A DNA stretch of 64,000 nucleotides from Ariolimax columbianus (Eukaryota; Mollusca; Gastropoda; Stylommatophora; Arionidae). Shown one piece after another: positions 53,341 to 63,680 of this stretch (the stretch's first letter is position 1; every line of letters begins with the position of its first letter). The stretch spans positions 49,551,416-49,615,415 of the forward strand of contig JAVGWX010000002.1 of the NCBI GenBank assembly GCA_036924085.1. Direction: 5' to 3'. A model generated the notes under the pieces. It did not search any database. It was not told the origin of the DNA and was given only the letters and a program-made list of their open reading frames with translations. The position numbers and the translations under genes were made by a program.

Positions 53341-53825
53341 TGATTCTTAGAAACAGAAAATGTAACATGAGGTACAAGTAATGTAATCATGCCAATCTGC
53401 GGTTTGGTTATCCATGGCCACAAATTTGCATTATTCTCAAAACTGTATATGCTAGCAGCAATGTCCTGCTTACCAGATCTATTTATAGAATTGGGAAATA
53501 ATACCTAATAAACATGTTAACATTACACATTAGGTTAGGATATTCAAAAGTATGTGAACGTTAAGTGGTGAATACAGGATTCCGACTTGTACAAGAAAAG
53601 TAAAAAAGAACTTGTCTAACTACACCATAGTGACCATATGCGCTTCTTGTGTATTACTGAAATAGATGACGTTGGTAATGATTACAGTGATTACTTCACT
53701 GAATAAATAGACGACTACACTCTACATTTATAGTTTAGTGAGTAGATCTACATTATTATGTTATCTGGCATAATACTTTAACAACTATTAAAGTTTAATA
53801 GTTATGTGAATACAATAATACATGC
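53341..53825. other. LINE 3' UTR or flanking sequence, not resolved
   Basis: AT-rich. No tail or target duplication identified to fix the LINE boundary. Confidence 0.35.
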
Positions 53826-53829
53826 CTAC

Positions 53830-53905
53830 CAATAAGATTAATTTGATGAAGGGTGACTATCATATGGGTAAGTGCTTCAGGCTTCAGTTTTCTAACTCTA
53901 GGCTT
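53830..53905 (-). CDS. Candidate internal host exon, 76 bp
   Basis: On the minus strand, acceptor GTAAGTATAG, then KPRVRKLKPEALTHMIVTLH then QINLI, then donor TTATTG|GTAGGC. It would start in phase 0, matching the end of the exon at 57425-57556, and end in phase 1. The acceptor's pyrimidine tract is weak. No TE similarity and no family recognised. Confidence 0.35.
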
Positions 53906-54126
53906 CTATACTTACATGAATACATAGTTTTTATTTTATTAAACTGAAAGTGGGCAGCTTTACTCTTTAACTTCCATTTCTTATCATATTTATTAATATT
54001 AATTATTACCATTATAAATCAGATCAGTAGATCTAATAATAATATTCTAATAATTATGATTAACATTAGTATTACTACTATTACTTTTAGTTTAGATCTA
54101 TCTCAGTATATCTGATTAGTGATTTC

Positions 54127-54483
54127 TTCTTTTTCTTCTTCGTTCGTTCTCAATCTCCCACTACCAAACCCTGAAAGGGTAAGTAGCAGAATGTAGTCCA
54201 GAGAATGGAATGCGTTGTGTTGTAGTTTACAGCTTAGCTGCGATATTTGCACCTTTCGGTCCAACACATCCGACTTCAGCAAGCATTTTTTGAGTACCGG
54301 GTTAGCATTCCCTCTTTGATCCCTTCTCCTTAGCGAGTCTCTCCTGCTACAGCCTATTATCCAGGATCACCGCGTAGAGGTGTAAAAGGGTCTTGGCAGC
54401 TCTGGTTCGCTAGCCTTGACGCTAGCAGTCAGCTATGGGTCGCTGACCACTGCAGCTCATGCGCTGCTCAGCATCTTGATCCC
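54127..54483 (-). mobile_element. SINE family C, full length, with 13-bp TSD
   Basis: Minus-strand copy beginning GGATCAAGATGCTGAGCAGC and ending GAGATTGAGAACGAACGAAG plus GAA-type tail. A perfect 13-bp duplication GATTAGTGATTTC flanks it at 54114-54126 and 54484-54496. The head has no convincing B-box, so its RNA origin is uncertain. The middle has CTGAAGTCGGATGTGTTGGA and AAAGGTGCAAATATCGCAG. Confidence 0.93.
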
Positions 54484-54693
54484 GATTAGTGATTTCATTA
54501 CATTAATTTAGCAGAAGTGTTTGGTATGTATGCAATAACTAAAAACATGATTGAATCTGTATTGCATTATTCGTGGATTACCAATTTGCAAGGTGATTTC
54601 ATTGTAATAATAAATAACAAACTCATAAACTGCCAATTTTAACCAGACTAACTTACAGGTTTTTAGTATTAGTTAACAAATCTATTAGAATTC

Positions 54694-55520
54694 ATGGAGG
54701 AAGTTACCAAAATGTTAGATAAAGGGAAGCCAGTGGACGTTATTTATCTGGATTTTGCAAACGCCTTTGATAGAGTACCTCATCAAAGATTATTTCAAAA
54801 GTTAAAATCACATGGAATAGGTGGGGAAGTTGCCAATTGGTTTGAAAATTGGTTAACGGGAAGAAGGCAAAGGGTAGGTATAAATAAGGAGTACTCTGAG
54901 TGGTGTGAAGTGAAAAGTGGAGTGCCACAGGGCTCGGTTTTGGGACCAATTTTATTCTTGATATACATAAATGATTTGGATATAGGAATAGGATTCATTA
55001 TTGCAAAATTTGCTGATGACACAAAACTATGCAGTAGTGTCTCATCTAAAGCAGAAGTGGATGTATTGAGGTCGGATTTAGATAAAATTCGAGAATGGTC
55101 TGTAATCTGGCAAATGGAGTTTAATGTAGATAAATGTACAGTCATGCACATGGGTAGATCCAATATGGAACATAGTTACAGAATGGGAGAGAACAATATT
55201 AGAAAGATAGATAAAGAAAGGGATTTAGGGGTTATAATAGATCATACATGTAAGGTGAGGGAGCAAGTTCAGGTAGCAGTAAAAAAGGCAAATGCAATGT
55301 TAGGGATGATAAAAAGAAATATTAACATAGGAGCAAGGAAGTGATAGTCAAACTGTATAAAGCATTAGTTAGACCTGGATTGGAGTACTGTGTACAGGTA
55401 TGGAGTCCTTAACAGAGAGGGGATATAAACATGCTGGAAAGAAAACAAAATAGAGCGCCAAAGCTGATAGTGGGATTCCAGAATTAGTTAAGAAAGAAAG
55501 ATTTTTTTAAACCGGCTTAC
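54694..55520 (+). pseudogene. CR1/Rex1-like LINE reverse transcriptase (5' portion of a split element)
   Basis: A 216-residue open frame starts inside the RT: VIYLDFANAFDRVPHQRLFQ (first palm Asp), RRQRVGINKEYSEW, SGVPQGSVLGPILFLIYIND, AKFADDTKLCS (catalytic Asp pair intact), WQMEFNVDKCTVMHMG, ERDLGVIID. After 55344 frame-broken thumb words continue (LVRPGLEYCVQVWSP-like, ending near IVGFQN). The SVLGPILFLIYIND and DLGVIID words are typical of CR1/Rex1-group LINEs. Interrupted at about 55520 by an RTE-type LINE; the rest resumes at 56939. Confidence 0.88.
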
Positions 55521-55524
55521 AGTG

Positions 55525-56938
55525 TCTAGCTGTGGAGAATCATGAAGGAAATGGGGTTTCCTTTGCATATAGTCCATCTCATTGAAACATTATACCAAGA
55601 TCAACAAGCCGCTGTCCGAGTATCTGGGCAAACATCAGATTGGATTGCAGTACAAAAGTGAGTCCGACAGGGATGTATCCTCTCACCTTATCTGTACAAC
55701 ATATATGCGGAATGTATAATGAGAAATGTACGAGAAGATGAGAACATTGAAAGTTTTGACCCATTTACGATTGGGGGGTACGAGATTCCAGAGTTACGAT
55801 ACCCAGATGACACAGTGATACTATCAAGAAGTTCGGAAGGGCTAGAGCAGCTACTTTCAGCCGTTAATGGACATAGTAAAGATCAAAATCTGTTCATAAA
55901 CATAAACAAAACAAAGATAATGACCACCGATAAAACACAATGTCAGCATAAATTTACAGTGGGTGGTGAGGAAATAGATCAGGTTACACATTTTGAATAT
56001 CTGGGCTCCAGAATCGACAAAAATGGTGACTGCTCGAAAGAAATCAGAAGAAGACTAGCTATGGCAATGCAGAGACTGAACAGCCTGAAGAAATTATGAC
56101 AGGGCACCAATAAAACGATAAAAGTAAAAGTCTTGAGAGCCTGTGTTTTTCCTGTGGCAGCTTATGGCTGTGAAGCATGGACGATTACCAAAACTTCTAG
56201 ACACAGAATCAAATCTTTCAAGTCAGGATCAAGATGCTGCAGTGGTCAGCGCCCCATAGCTGACTGCTAGTGTCAGGGCCAGCGAACCATAGCTGCCAAG
56301 ACCCTTCTACACCTCCACGTGGTGATCCTGGATAACAGGCTGCAGCAGGGCAGACTGGCTAAGGAGAAGAGATCAAAGAGGGAATGCTAACCCGGTACTC
56401 AAAAAATGCTTGCTGAAGTCGGATGTGTTGGACCGAAAGGTGCAAATATCGCAGCCAAGCTGTAAAACTACGACACAACGCATTCCGTTCTCTGGACTAC
56501 ATTCTGCTACTTAAGCCCTTTCAGAGTTTGGTAGTGGGAGATTGAGAACGAACGAAGAAGAAGAAGAAAATCCTTCGAGTCAAAATGTTACAGAAAGATC
56601 CTCAGAATACCCTGGACAGAGAAAAGAACAAATGTAGACATTCGGCAAGAGTTGAGCATAGAGGAGAACTGGTTTATCAATTCCATTGTGGCTAGAAAAT
56701 ACAAATACTTTGGTCACATCAAGAGACACAACGGTCTTGAGAGAACGGTGATGGAAGGTATGGTGCCAGGCAAAAGAGGAAGGGGTAGACCAAGAAGACG
56801 ATGGCACCAAGATATCCAGGAGTGCCTGAGTATGACAGTGGCGGAAGCTGGTGTTTTGGCAAGGGAACGAGTTTCTTTCAGACAGACTGTGATGGGAGCG
56901 ACGTTCTACAAAGGACATACTACACGGACGATGATAAC
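55525..56938 (+). pseudogene. RTE/BovB-like LINE inserted in the CR1-like LINE
   Basis: 5'-truncated copy beginning within the RT: LWRIMKEMGFPLHIVHLIET, VRQGCILSPYLYNIYAECIM, then frame 55719-56099 with ELRYPDDTVILSRSSEGLEQ (family LRYADDT, Ala to Pro), LFININKTKIMTT, FEYLGSRIDKNGDCSKEIRR. A SINE (56226-56569) splits it inside the YGCEAWT region. It resumes to WHQDIQECLSMTV and MGATFYKGH. The end, ACGATGATAAC, resembles the GATGATAA-type tail of RTE elements. BovB-like traits: LRYADDT and the RGRGRPRRRW tail. Confidence 0.85.
56226..56569 (+). mobile_element. SINE family C, full length, inserted in the RTE-like LINE
   Basis: 344 bp from GGATCAAGATGCTGCAGTGG to GAACGAAGAAGAAGAAGAAA. Flanked by ATCTTTCAAGTCA (56213-56225) and ATCCTTCGAGTCA (56570-56582), a 13-bp target duplication with two mismatches. 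The related LINE at 10780-11462 has the uninterrupted site, confirming the insertion. Confidence 0.93.
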
Positions 56939-57290
56939 AAGAGGGCACAGCTACAAGTTGACTTAGGAGAGGTCCAGATTAGATATTAGGAAGTATTTTT
57001 TTAGCCAGAGAGTTGTGTATTCAATGCTTGGAATGCTTGTAACTTTAGTTGTTGATTGCGATTGCCAAAGCCAAGGCCCTGCAAGGGAGGTGGTGGATGA
57101 TTCATTGATTGCTGGGGCGGTTAATATTATTAATAATAATAATATATTTTTTAATAGTTAATGTATTTAAGAATAGATTGGATGCGTACGGCTTCTAGAG
57201 TAATGTGATGTAAATAGAACGAGTTGTATACATACTCTGCAGAGTCTTCTAAACCAGTATAAAGACGTTAAGGTTTAGTTAGCAACAAAA
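56939..57290 (+). pseudogene. CR1/Rex1-like LINE 3' portion, resumed after nested insertion
   Basis: TRGHSYKLT, then SRLDIRKYFFSQRVV (family RSRLEIRKNFFSQRVVNAWN) is the conserved C-terminus of CR1/Rex1-group ORF2. The 3' UTR follows, ending ACTCTGCAGAGTCTTCTAAA CCAGTATAAAGACG, shared with 39336 and 10215. Roughly 40 residues of coding sequence are missing between the two halves. Confidence 0.8.
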
Positions 57291-57424
57291 AACAATCCCG
57301 TTAGTAGTAGAGTAGTGTAACTCACTGTAAGTGTTACTTACTGTTAGTGTTAGGCGTTACCGGTGTTGTTACAGGCACCAAGCTACTAGCTCATTATTGT
57401 TATAACGAATTAACATACACTTAC

Positions 57425-57556
57425 TTTAAATATAGTGCCTTCAATTGTAGGTGGGGTGTACTCCCCCCACAGACCTTTTAACTTAGTCTGTTTTACTTCC
57501 CCTAATCCTATTTGACTGTCTACCGGAACATTCTCTGTTGGGTTTGGGGTTGCCAT
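57425..57556 (-). CDS. First coding exon of an unrecognised host gene
   Basis: Minus strand: the context CCAAGATGG is a strong Kozak start. The 44-codon frame begins MATPNPTENVPVDSQIGLGE and continues VKQTKLKGLWGEYTPPTIEG, ending TIFK at a perfect donor AAA|GTAAGT in phase 0. No signal peptide or membrane segment. The N-terminus is polar and looks cytosolic or disordered. There is no TE similarity, and the exon sits in a clean stretch between LINEs. Candidate downstream exons: 53830, 49353 and 47715. The product family is not recognised; an isolated chance frame remains possible. Confidence 0.55.
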
Positions 57557-57854
57557 CTTGGTCGTTTACACGCTGGCAAACAAAGCTCAAATAGAAATGA
57601 TTGTCGCAATAGATCTTGAAAGTTATATGTTTACATGCATTATTTAGCAATCACTCAATCAGTATCAAGCAAAGTAGTTTTTGTAAACTAAGTAACACAA
57701 AAGAGCTTACTATTATAATGAACAATAACGTGTAGCAACGAAATTAGGTTATAATATTTTACGACAACTTCAAATATCGAATAGCGATGCTATTTAAGTT
57801 GTAATGGCAATGCATGATGGTCATGTCAACAGAAGATATGATTCAGTCATTCAC

Positions 57855-58500
57855 AAGAAAGTATTTAAGAACGAGAATTATATCACAGATGAGACACTGC
57901 AACTCATAGAAGAATGAAGAAGACGAAAACAAACAGAAATAGAATGCAACACTGACGAATACAGAGAATGCACAATATAAATCTGGAGAAAGATCAGAAA
58001 TGACAAGAAACAATACATAACAAACATGTGCAATAACATAGAAGATCAAGGGAAAACAACAAGGGAAAAAAGAGAATTATTCAGGGAAATTAGAACACTA
58101 TCAGAAGAATTCAAGCCTTTACTTCAAGCAATCGACAAAAAAAATGACAATGCGATAACAGAGTAAAGATATAGTTGAAAGATGGAAGTAGTACTGTAGC
58201 GAAATGTATGAAGACAACATAAAGAATAAAGACTTGATTACAAGTGATGGAGAGAGACAGCTAGAACCAATATTGGACGAGGTTCGTGGGGCAATAAGGC
58301 ACTGAAAAAAAGAGAATTCACCAGGATGTGACGATATACCAACTGAACTAATACAGGCAAGAAGGGATGTATACATCCGCACGTACCACACATTATGTAC
58401 GAAGATCTAGTGTAGTTCAGAATAGCCCACAGCATGGAGAAGATCAGTATATATCCCTAAACCAAAGAAAGGAAATCTAAACTTGTGTATCAACTACTGC
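57855..58500 (+). pseudogene. RTE-type LINE, linker and RT N-terminal fragment
   Basis: Mixed frames: ENYITDETLQLIEE.RRRK, IRNDKKQYITNMCNNIE, LFREIRTLSEEFKPLLQ, then LDEVRGAI.ALKKREFTRM and GCDDIPTELIQAR (family NKSPGCDDIPAELIQA), ending WRRSVYIPKPKKGNL. This is the EN-RT linker and first RT blocks. Eroded. Confidence 0.7.
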
Positions 58501-58514
58501 AAGTGAACATCATT

Positions 58515-59520
58515 TGTTATTGAGCAGTCTTGCATTTTTTCCTTTCGTGCAGCTCACTTTTCCTGCGACTCCGTGATGGTCCTCTACTCAGCAGTGCAAG
58601 CATCATGTGTGATGGCAGTGAGCCATGCTAAGCGGTTCGGAGCAAGTAGGTCCCAAGCAGCAACATCAATGGAGAAACTATTCAAAGAAACGTTTAGAGT
58701 GTCTTTATACCGTTTCTTTTGTTTCCCCCTGCGAGCGCATGTATGTCAGGGGGTTTCGTCCTGCTGAGGACTACATAGTTGGGCACCCTATCCTGCCAAC
58801 ATATCTATCACTGCTTAGAGCGGAAATGCATCCACGATGTTTTGTTGCGAGGGGATAGCCGAAATACGGTGTTGGTGATGGAGATATTATGGGTGGCACA
58901 GAGGCCCGGAAGTAGCAGCCCACTGCTGTTGCACTTGCCCGTGCCATGTACCCCTAGTACACCTTCCCAGGGCTGATGGTCGGCTCCTACTCTGGCATTG
59001 AATTCATCAAGGAAAACAAGCTGATCAGACTTTGGAACCGATAAGATGAAAGCGTTCAGCTCTTCATATAATTTATCCTTATATCCTCAGGATTAGTCAT
59101 TGTTGGGGCATAGGCTCTGATCACTGTAATACCCCTTCTGTGTCTCAGTGAGAGTTGGACAGTCATTAGGCGATCATTGATACCCTGTGGTGATCGAACA
59201 ATCGCACCGACTAGACAATACCTGATGCAAATCCGACATCAGCCTCGCGCCTTTCTGTTCTGTCACGCCCACTCTAGAAGAACGTGTAGTCACCCACAAC
59301 TTCTGTGATCTAACCCTCTTCTGTTAATCTGGTATCGCTAAGAGCAACCATATCCACATTTGCAACTAGTGTCGTCCTCATTTCGGGTCTATCAGTCTTG
59401 GTGCTGTCCAGTAATGCGCGCACATTCCACATTCCTTCATTCCGTATCAATCACACGGTACATCTGATAAAAATGTCTGGCGTTGTGACTTGCGCTTAAA
59501 TAGATTTAAGAGAGTAAGCT
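58515..59520 (-). pseudogene. RTE-type LINE endonuclease fragment, inverted relative to neighbours
   Basis: Minus strand: LVFLDEFNARVGADHQPWEG (family GDFNARVG), HGTGKCNSSGLLLPGLCATH, ITNTVFRLSPRNKTSWMHFR (family NTVFRLP.R.KTSWMHPRSKH). Upstream at 59200-59420 lie further EN words (LGTYNVRTLLD.. region, degraded). Plus-strand frames here are antisense shadows. Confidence 0.75.
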
Positions 59521-59940
59521 TTGCGCTGTCGTCAGCCTCACTCTCTCGTCCTGAGCTATCCTGGTCTAGTGGCATGACGTAATCAAGACGACTGGAGATA
59601 GCACAGGATGCAGATTTTACTTCAGGTTTACTCCCGAAGCTTTTTTCCGTTTAACAGGTAACCCACGCGGCAGCGGTGGACTTTATTAAAACACATTTCG
59701 TTACAGAACAAATATATACCGTTTAGTTGCTAAATGGAGACAACTGAATTGGAGACTAAAATACATACATATATAAAATCATATATACATATATTTCCAA
59801 AATACGAAACGAAGCTTTAAATCTCTGAATCATAAACTGAGTCTATCAGTCTTAAGCCTTGTAACATTTCCGGAGCACGGCAAGTTTGTAACTATCTTCT
59901 TTACTGTTTATCACATACATATATATAGACGCGATAGGTT
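59521..59940. other. No recognisable feature
   Basis: AT-rich unrecognised sequence between LINE fragments. Confidence 0.35.
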
Positions 59941-59944
59941 TAAA

Positions 59945-60490
59945 AAAAGATGATAACAATATCAGTGATCACTTAAATGAACTTCTCTTTGCTGATAACC
60001 AAGCACAAAAAAACAAGATCAGAAAAGCAACCGCAGGAATATAACAATATAATTAATGAGGTTTGCACGGATTACAGCATAAGAATCATAACAGAGAAAA
60101 CAGAAGTTATGACGGTTTGCAAGAAAAGAAATAGAAACAAAATATTAACAAAACCAATAAGTAAAGCTAGTGAAAAATTTAACGTACCTGGGTAACATAA
60201 TCTCAGCAGATGGAAACGGCGACACCAAAATCCAAAAGAGATGTAATAAAACAAGCAAAATCATTGGGCAAAATGTCCCCGATATTACAATGTTAGCACG
60301 TGGCAGTGAATACAAAAAGAACAGTATAAAACACAATATTCCTATCCACATTGTGCTATCAGTGCAAAATTTGAACATTAGCAAACAAAGATAATAAAAG
60401 AAACATAGTACCAACAGAGATGAAATGCATACGCAGAATGCATGGAGTAACTAGAATTGATAGAATGCAAAACAAAAATATTAGGGAAGA
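59945..60490 (+). pseudogene. LINE RT C-terminal fragment
   Basis: Plus strand: LNELLFADNQAQK-like (family LFADDQ), INEVCTDYSIRIITEKTEVM, FTYLGNIISADGNGDTKIQK, RCNKTSKIIGQNVPD, and after frame changes MKCIRRMHGVTRIDRMQNKN (family EMKCIRR...TR.DR.RN..I). End of the RT palm and connection region; eroded. Whether it belonged to the same element as 57855-58500 is not resolved. Confidence 0.75.
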
Positions 60491-60499
60491 AAAAAAAAA

Positions 60500-60700
60500 T
60501 AATTTTAAGCGGGGGCTCGACTTCATCTGTCGAGAGCATCGCACAAAGTACGAACTCCGTAGCTCCAGCAATGAACCCAGGGATCGCCGGAAAAAAATTG
60601 ACATCATGGACGTCGCAGCTCAAATTCGAACCCCGACCGTCTGAACACGAGGCTACACGTCATCAAGTGACAGCAAACCAAATGGTTCGAACGCGTGACA
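60500..60700 (-). mobile_element. Possible tRNA-derived SINE
   Basis: On the minus strand TGACGTGTAGCCTCGTGTTC and CGGGGTTCGAATTTGAGC could be A- and B-boxes. A T-rich tract follows at the 3' end. Only one copy in the window. Confidence 0.35.
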
Positions 60701-61600
60701 CGTAAAAAACAAGATAGTATCCTTTAGAAAGCAATGCTATACAGACGCAATGGATACAAAGCCAAGGACCGAACACAACCTTCAGGTTGATAGAAGAAAT
60801 AACAGAAGCAGTAAAGTTCCCAGGTCAAAAAACCTCTTCCTAACCTGATGCCGAAAGGCACAAAGAGATTTAAAAGCGAAGAGAAAGACATTAACAGCAA
60901 CAAAAGTATGGTTCCTGTCGCAAAAATGGTTCCTTTCGCGGGCAGATGGGAAATACTGTGAAGATATATTATACAATAACAGTATTACAATATTACTGCT
61001 ACCTATACTTAAAACAGGACATCCATTTTACATTGAACACGTATTCAGAAATGAAGATCTCGGCATTATGGTGACAACGGGAAATATTCAGGACTTGATA
61101 TGCTGAGGAAGACAAGAATAAAGCTCTGTGATAGGATGGCAAGCTGGAAGAATAGTGGAAATGTAGACCAGAGGAACTGTGGTCTCATTGACAGAGCTTA
61201 AGGAGACATTCCAAACAGGGATCGACAGAGAGCTTCAGTTGCATTCCTTTATTTCAAGAGAACCAACAAATATTATGTAAGCAAGACGTGATCAGATTGT
61301 CCAAGAAGCAGAGCGATAAAAGAGCGCAACCTGGCTTGCTTCTTACACAGGACTGATTTAAGATGAGTTTGTTTTCTATGCTGATAGGTGCTTGGGCCCC
61401 CTTCGTCTCATAAAGCAGCATTTTCCCACTAAACCTTTTATAATGGTAAGGGACTGATTGTATATTTAGTTTAACGTTATGTTGATGCCATAGTGTACCT
61501 TTAGTACTATTAATACTTATTTTAAATTAATGTTATTAATATTATGGTACACGCCACAAAAACACATTTTATTTAAAATAGTGTCTGACTGTTATCTCTG
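60701..61600. other. No recognisable feature
   Basis: No recognisable protein motif, RNA or repeat. Could include eroded LINE sequence. Confidence 0.35.
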
Positions 61601-61604
61601 CAAT

Positions 61605-62280
61605 GTGTTGTTCTTCCTCTTCTGCGTACGCTTTCAGACGTCAACTTGAATATATCTAAAGAAAGCAGCTGTTTAATATCCTCATTGGTGAGTCTGTACA
61701 GGAAAGACACTGATGGCGGCCATATGTTTTTTTCTCTGCCCCACAGAAGTAAAGCACCTGTACAGCACATGTTAAGCAGTCAATTTGTCAGTGCCGCAGA
61801 CGCATTCGTCGGTATGTTCTATTTTAAGCTTGTTGATTAGATGGTCTCTCAATCGGTTGTGGCGTGTGCAGAGTCTAAAGATTACTACCTTCTCAGATCT
61901 GTTAAACTATTAATACACGTCTTTCTGGTGTTGACCTAATTGTTTGTTATTCACTTATTCCCATAGATCTACCTGGTAAACCATATGGCCTCTACGTAAG
62001 TAACACATATATCAGGCTGACAGTCTTGTGAGGCACCCATCTGAACCGGCAATATTGTTTATACAATAGAACATTGAACTCCACTAGACCCGTACCTGTC
62101 TGTATGTACAATCATCTGGCATAATGACTTCTACTCTCACTTTCACGGCTACTGTCTTTGCTGTCACTTGAACATTTTCCAATTGCCGTTTTTAACCCCA
62201 GCGTACTTTTTTTTAGGTTCAGAGAGATTCTTCTACCTCAATTCTCTGTTGCATTCGTTGTTTCCTCAACCGTATATGCA
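61605..62280 (-). pseudogene. RNase H-bearing LINE: RNase H and C-terminal part, diverged copy
   Basis: Minus strand: VEFNVLLYKQYCRFRWVPHKT-like words, FRLCTRHNRLRDHLINKLKI, TDECVCGTDKLTA.HVL, and ATENRGRRISLNLKKSTLG then AIGKCSSDSKDSS from RNase H. Collinear with the family at 12225-12720 and 41870-42709. The 3' end GCGTACGCTTTCAGACGTCA shares the family terminus and a GAA/GGAA tail. The upstream half is at 63085-63680 beyond a Penelope insertion. Confidence 0.8.
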
Positions 62281-62284
62281 AAAA

Positions 62285-63050
62285 CAAAGTGAAAAAAAAT
62301 CATAAACAGCACCGAAAACACGAAAACACGAACGAAACCTACGTTACGACCAATAGGCCTTCATCCGGGGCAACAAACAACAACAATAATTAACTTGATG
62401 AATAAAAAAGGAAGAGATTAATACATAAATGGGGCATGTAAATACATAGGGATGAAAAAAGGGATGCTTAACTGAAAAAAAGTAAAATCCTTCTTCTAGA
62501 CGATGGCAGGAACCCAAATGACAAACACAAGCGGGATCAAGTGGCTAGAAGGGCGTAACAAGTAGAAACGGGCGGGTAAGCTAGTGGCGGCCAGATGCAG
62601 AAAAAATAAGTATTGATTCAAGTAGAGAGGAAAGAGAAAAGGGGAAGGCAGATAGAAGGAGGCAGGTATGAGATGAGGATTCAAGAAAAGGTGTGGAAGA
62701 TATTAATGCCATGTGCCTGGAGACAGCCCGTGCGGGAGATCAGTTTGTTCTCAAGGGTGAATCGATGACGATCGTCAGAGAAGCAAAAAACTAAGCATGT
62801 GATACCAAAATATGCTTTACCGCGGTGTCCAAAACCATAGAAATAGCTAATGATAGGAGAGCCCGTGCGGTTATAGATATCATTGAGGTGTTGGGGGAAA
62901 CGCTCAAGCAGTTCCAGACTAGTCTCCCAAACGTATATCATACCACACTGATGACAAATGATAAAGTAGATGTGGTTGCAGGATTTACATCTGAAACCCT
63001 CCTTGATGAATGATTCAGCTTTGGGGCATGTGCTCAGCTTTTGCCCGGGT
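62285..63050 (-). pseudogene. Penelope-like element fragment with GIY-YIG endonuclease
   Basis: Minus strand: STCPKAESFIKEGFRCKSCN, HIYFIICHQCGMIYVWET (family Y.I.C..C...YVGET; Gly to Trp here), LELLERFPQHLNDIYNR, SPIISYFYGFGHRGKAYFGI, and CFSDDRHRFTLENKLISRTG. The Cys-rich CxxC..C lead and the GIY-YIG core are characteristic of the C-terminal nuclease of Penelope-like elements. The RT domain is missing. 3' of the frame lies an unrecognised UTR. It interrupts the LINE at 61605-63680. Confidence 0.75.
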
Positions 63051-63084
63051 AGTGTTTCTCTATGTGCTTTGCAGTTACAGACCT

Positions 63085-63680
63085 ACTTTAATTTGATATA
63101 TGGATGTTCCTTTTCATGCTAGGCATGATTTCTATCAGCTCCTGGAAGACCTGTTATCTCCTGGCGGGAATCGTCTGTGTAAAGTGGATGGATTTTATTT
63201 GTGATTAACAATTTATAGATTCTGTTACCCATATTGTTTGTACCGAGGCTACAAAGTTGTTTCGACTCAGTCTTCCCCTTCTCTGTTCATTTATTCTCCG
63301 ATGGTCTATCAGTCTTCTGAATTTTCCCCCTTTTAGTCTGGCTCTGCTGTCCAGTCTGTTCTCCAGTGGTTGTAGGACTGTAATATTTTTTAGCTCTCTA
63401 ATAGGTAGGGTCTTCATGCCCGTTAATTCTCAGTGCTTGGTTAGGAACTATTTATTTTTAAAAAGTTTTACTTAGCTGCAGTTGTCCATATTGATATGCC
63501 ACATTCTAGAACTGGTCTCACATATCCAGTAAACATTGTCTTTAACACACGATCAATTGCTCACAAGAAACGTCAGCAAGTTCTTTCATGATTGATATTA
63601 TTTGCATTGGACGCTTTTAGTTTCTCTCTGTGTTCTCCGTGTCAGACGCTGATCAAAGGTATTACCTATATAATTGTTCA
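63085..63680 (-). pseudogene. RNase H-bearing LINE: RT thumb region, diverged copy
   Basis: Minus strand: MKTLPIRELKNITVLQPLEN, RLDSRARLKGGKFRRLIDHR, then RINEQRRGRLSRNNFV. These match MKSTPIVELEKITNLQSI, RDCRAQQQAEKLRRLTDHP and HQRLNRFGNGKLRRRNLV of the 12-16 kb LINE. Further 5', words of AGTSWGAD and VLECGISIWTTAA type are degraded. Near 63100 QELIEIMPSMKRNI corresponds to SEVVENIPGIGNKN. Confidence 0.8.
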
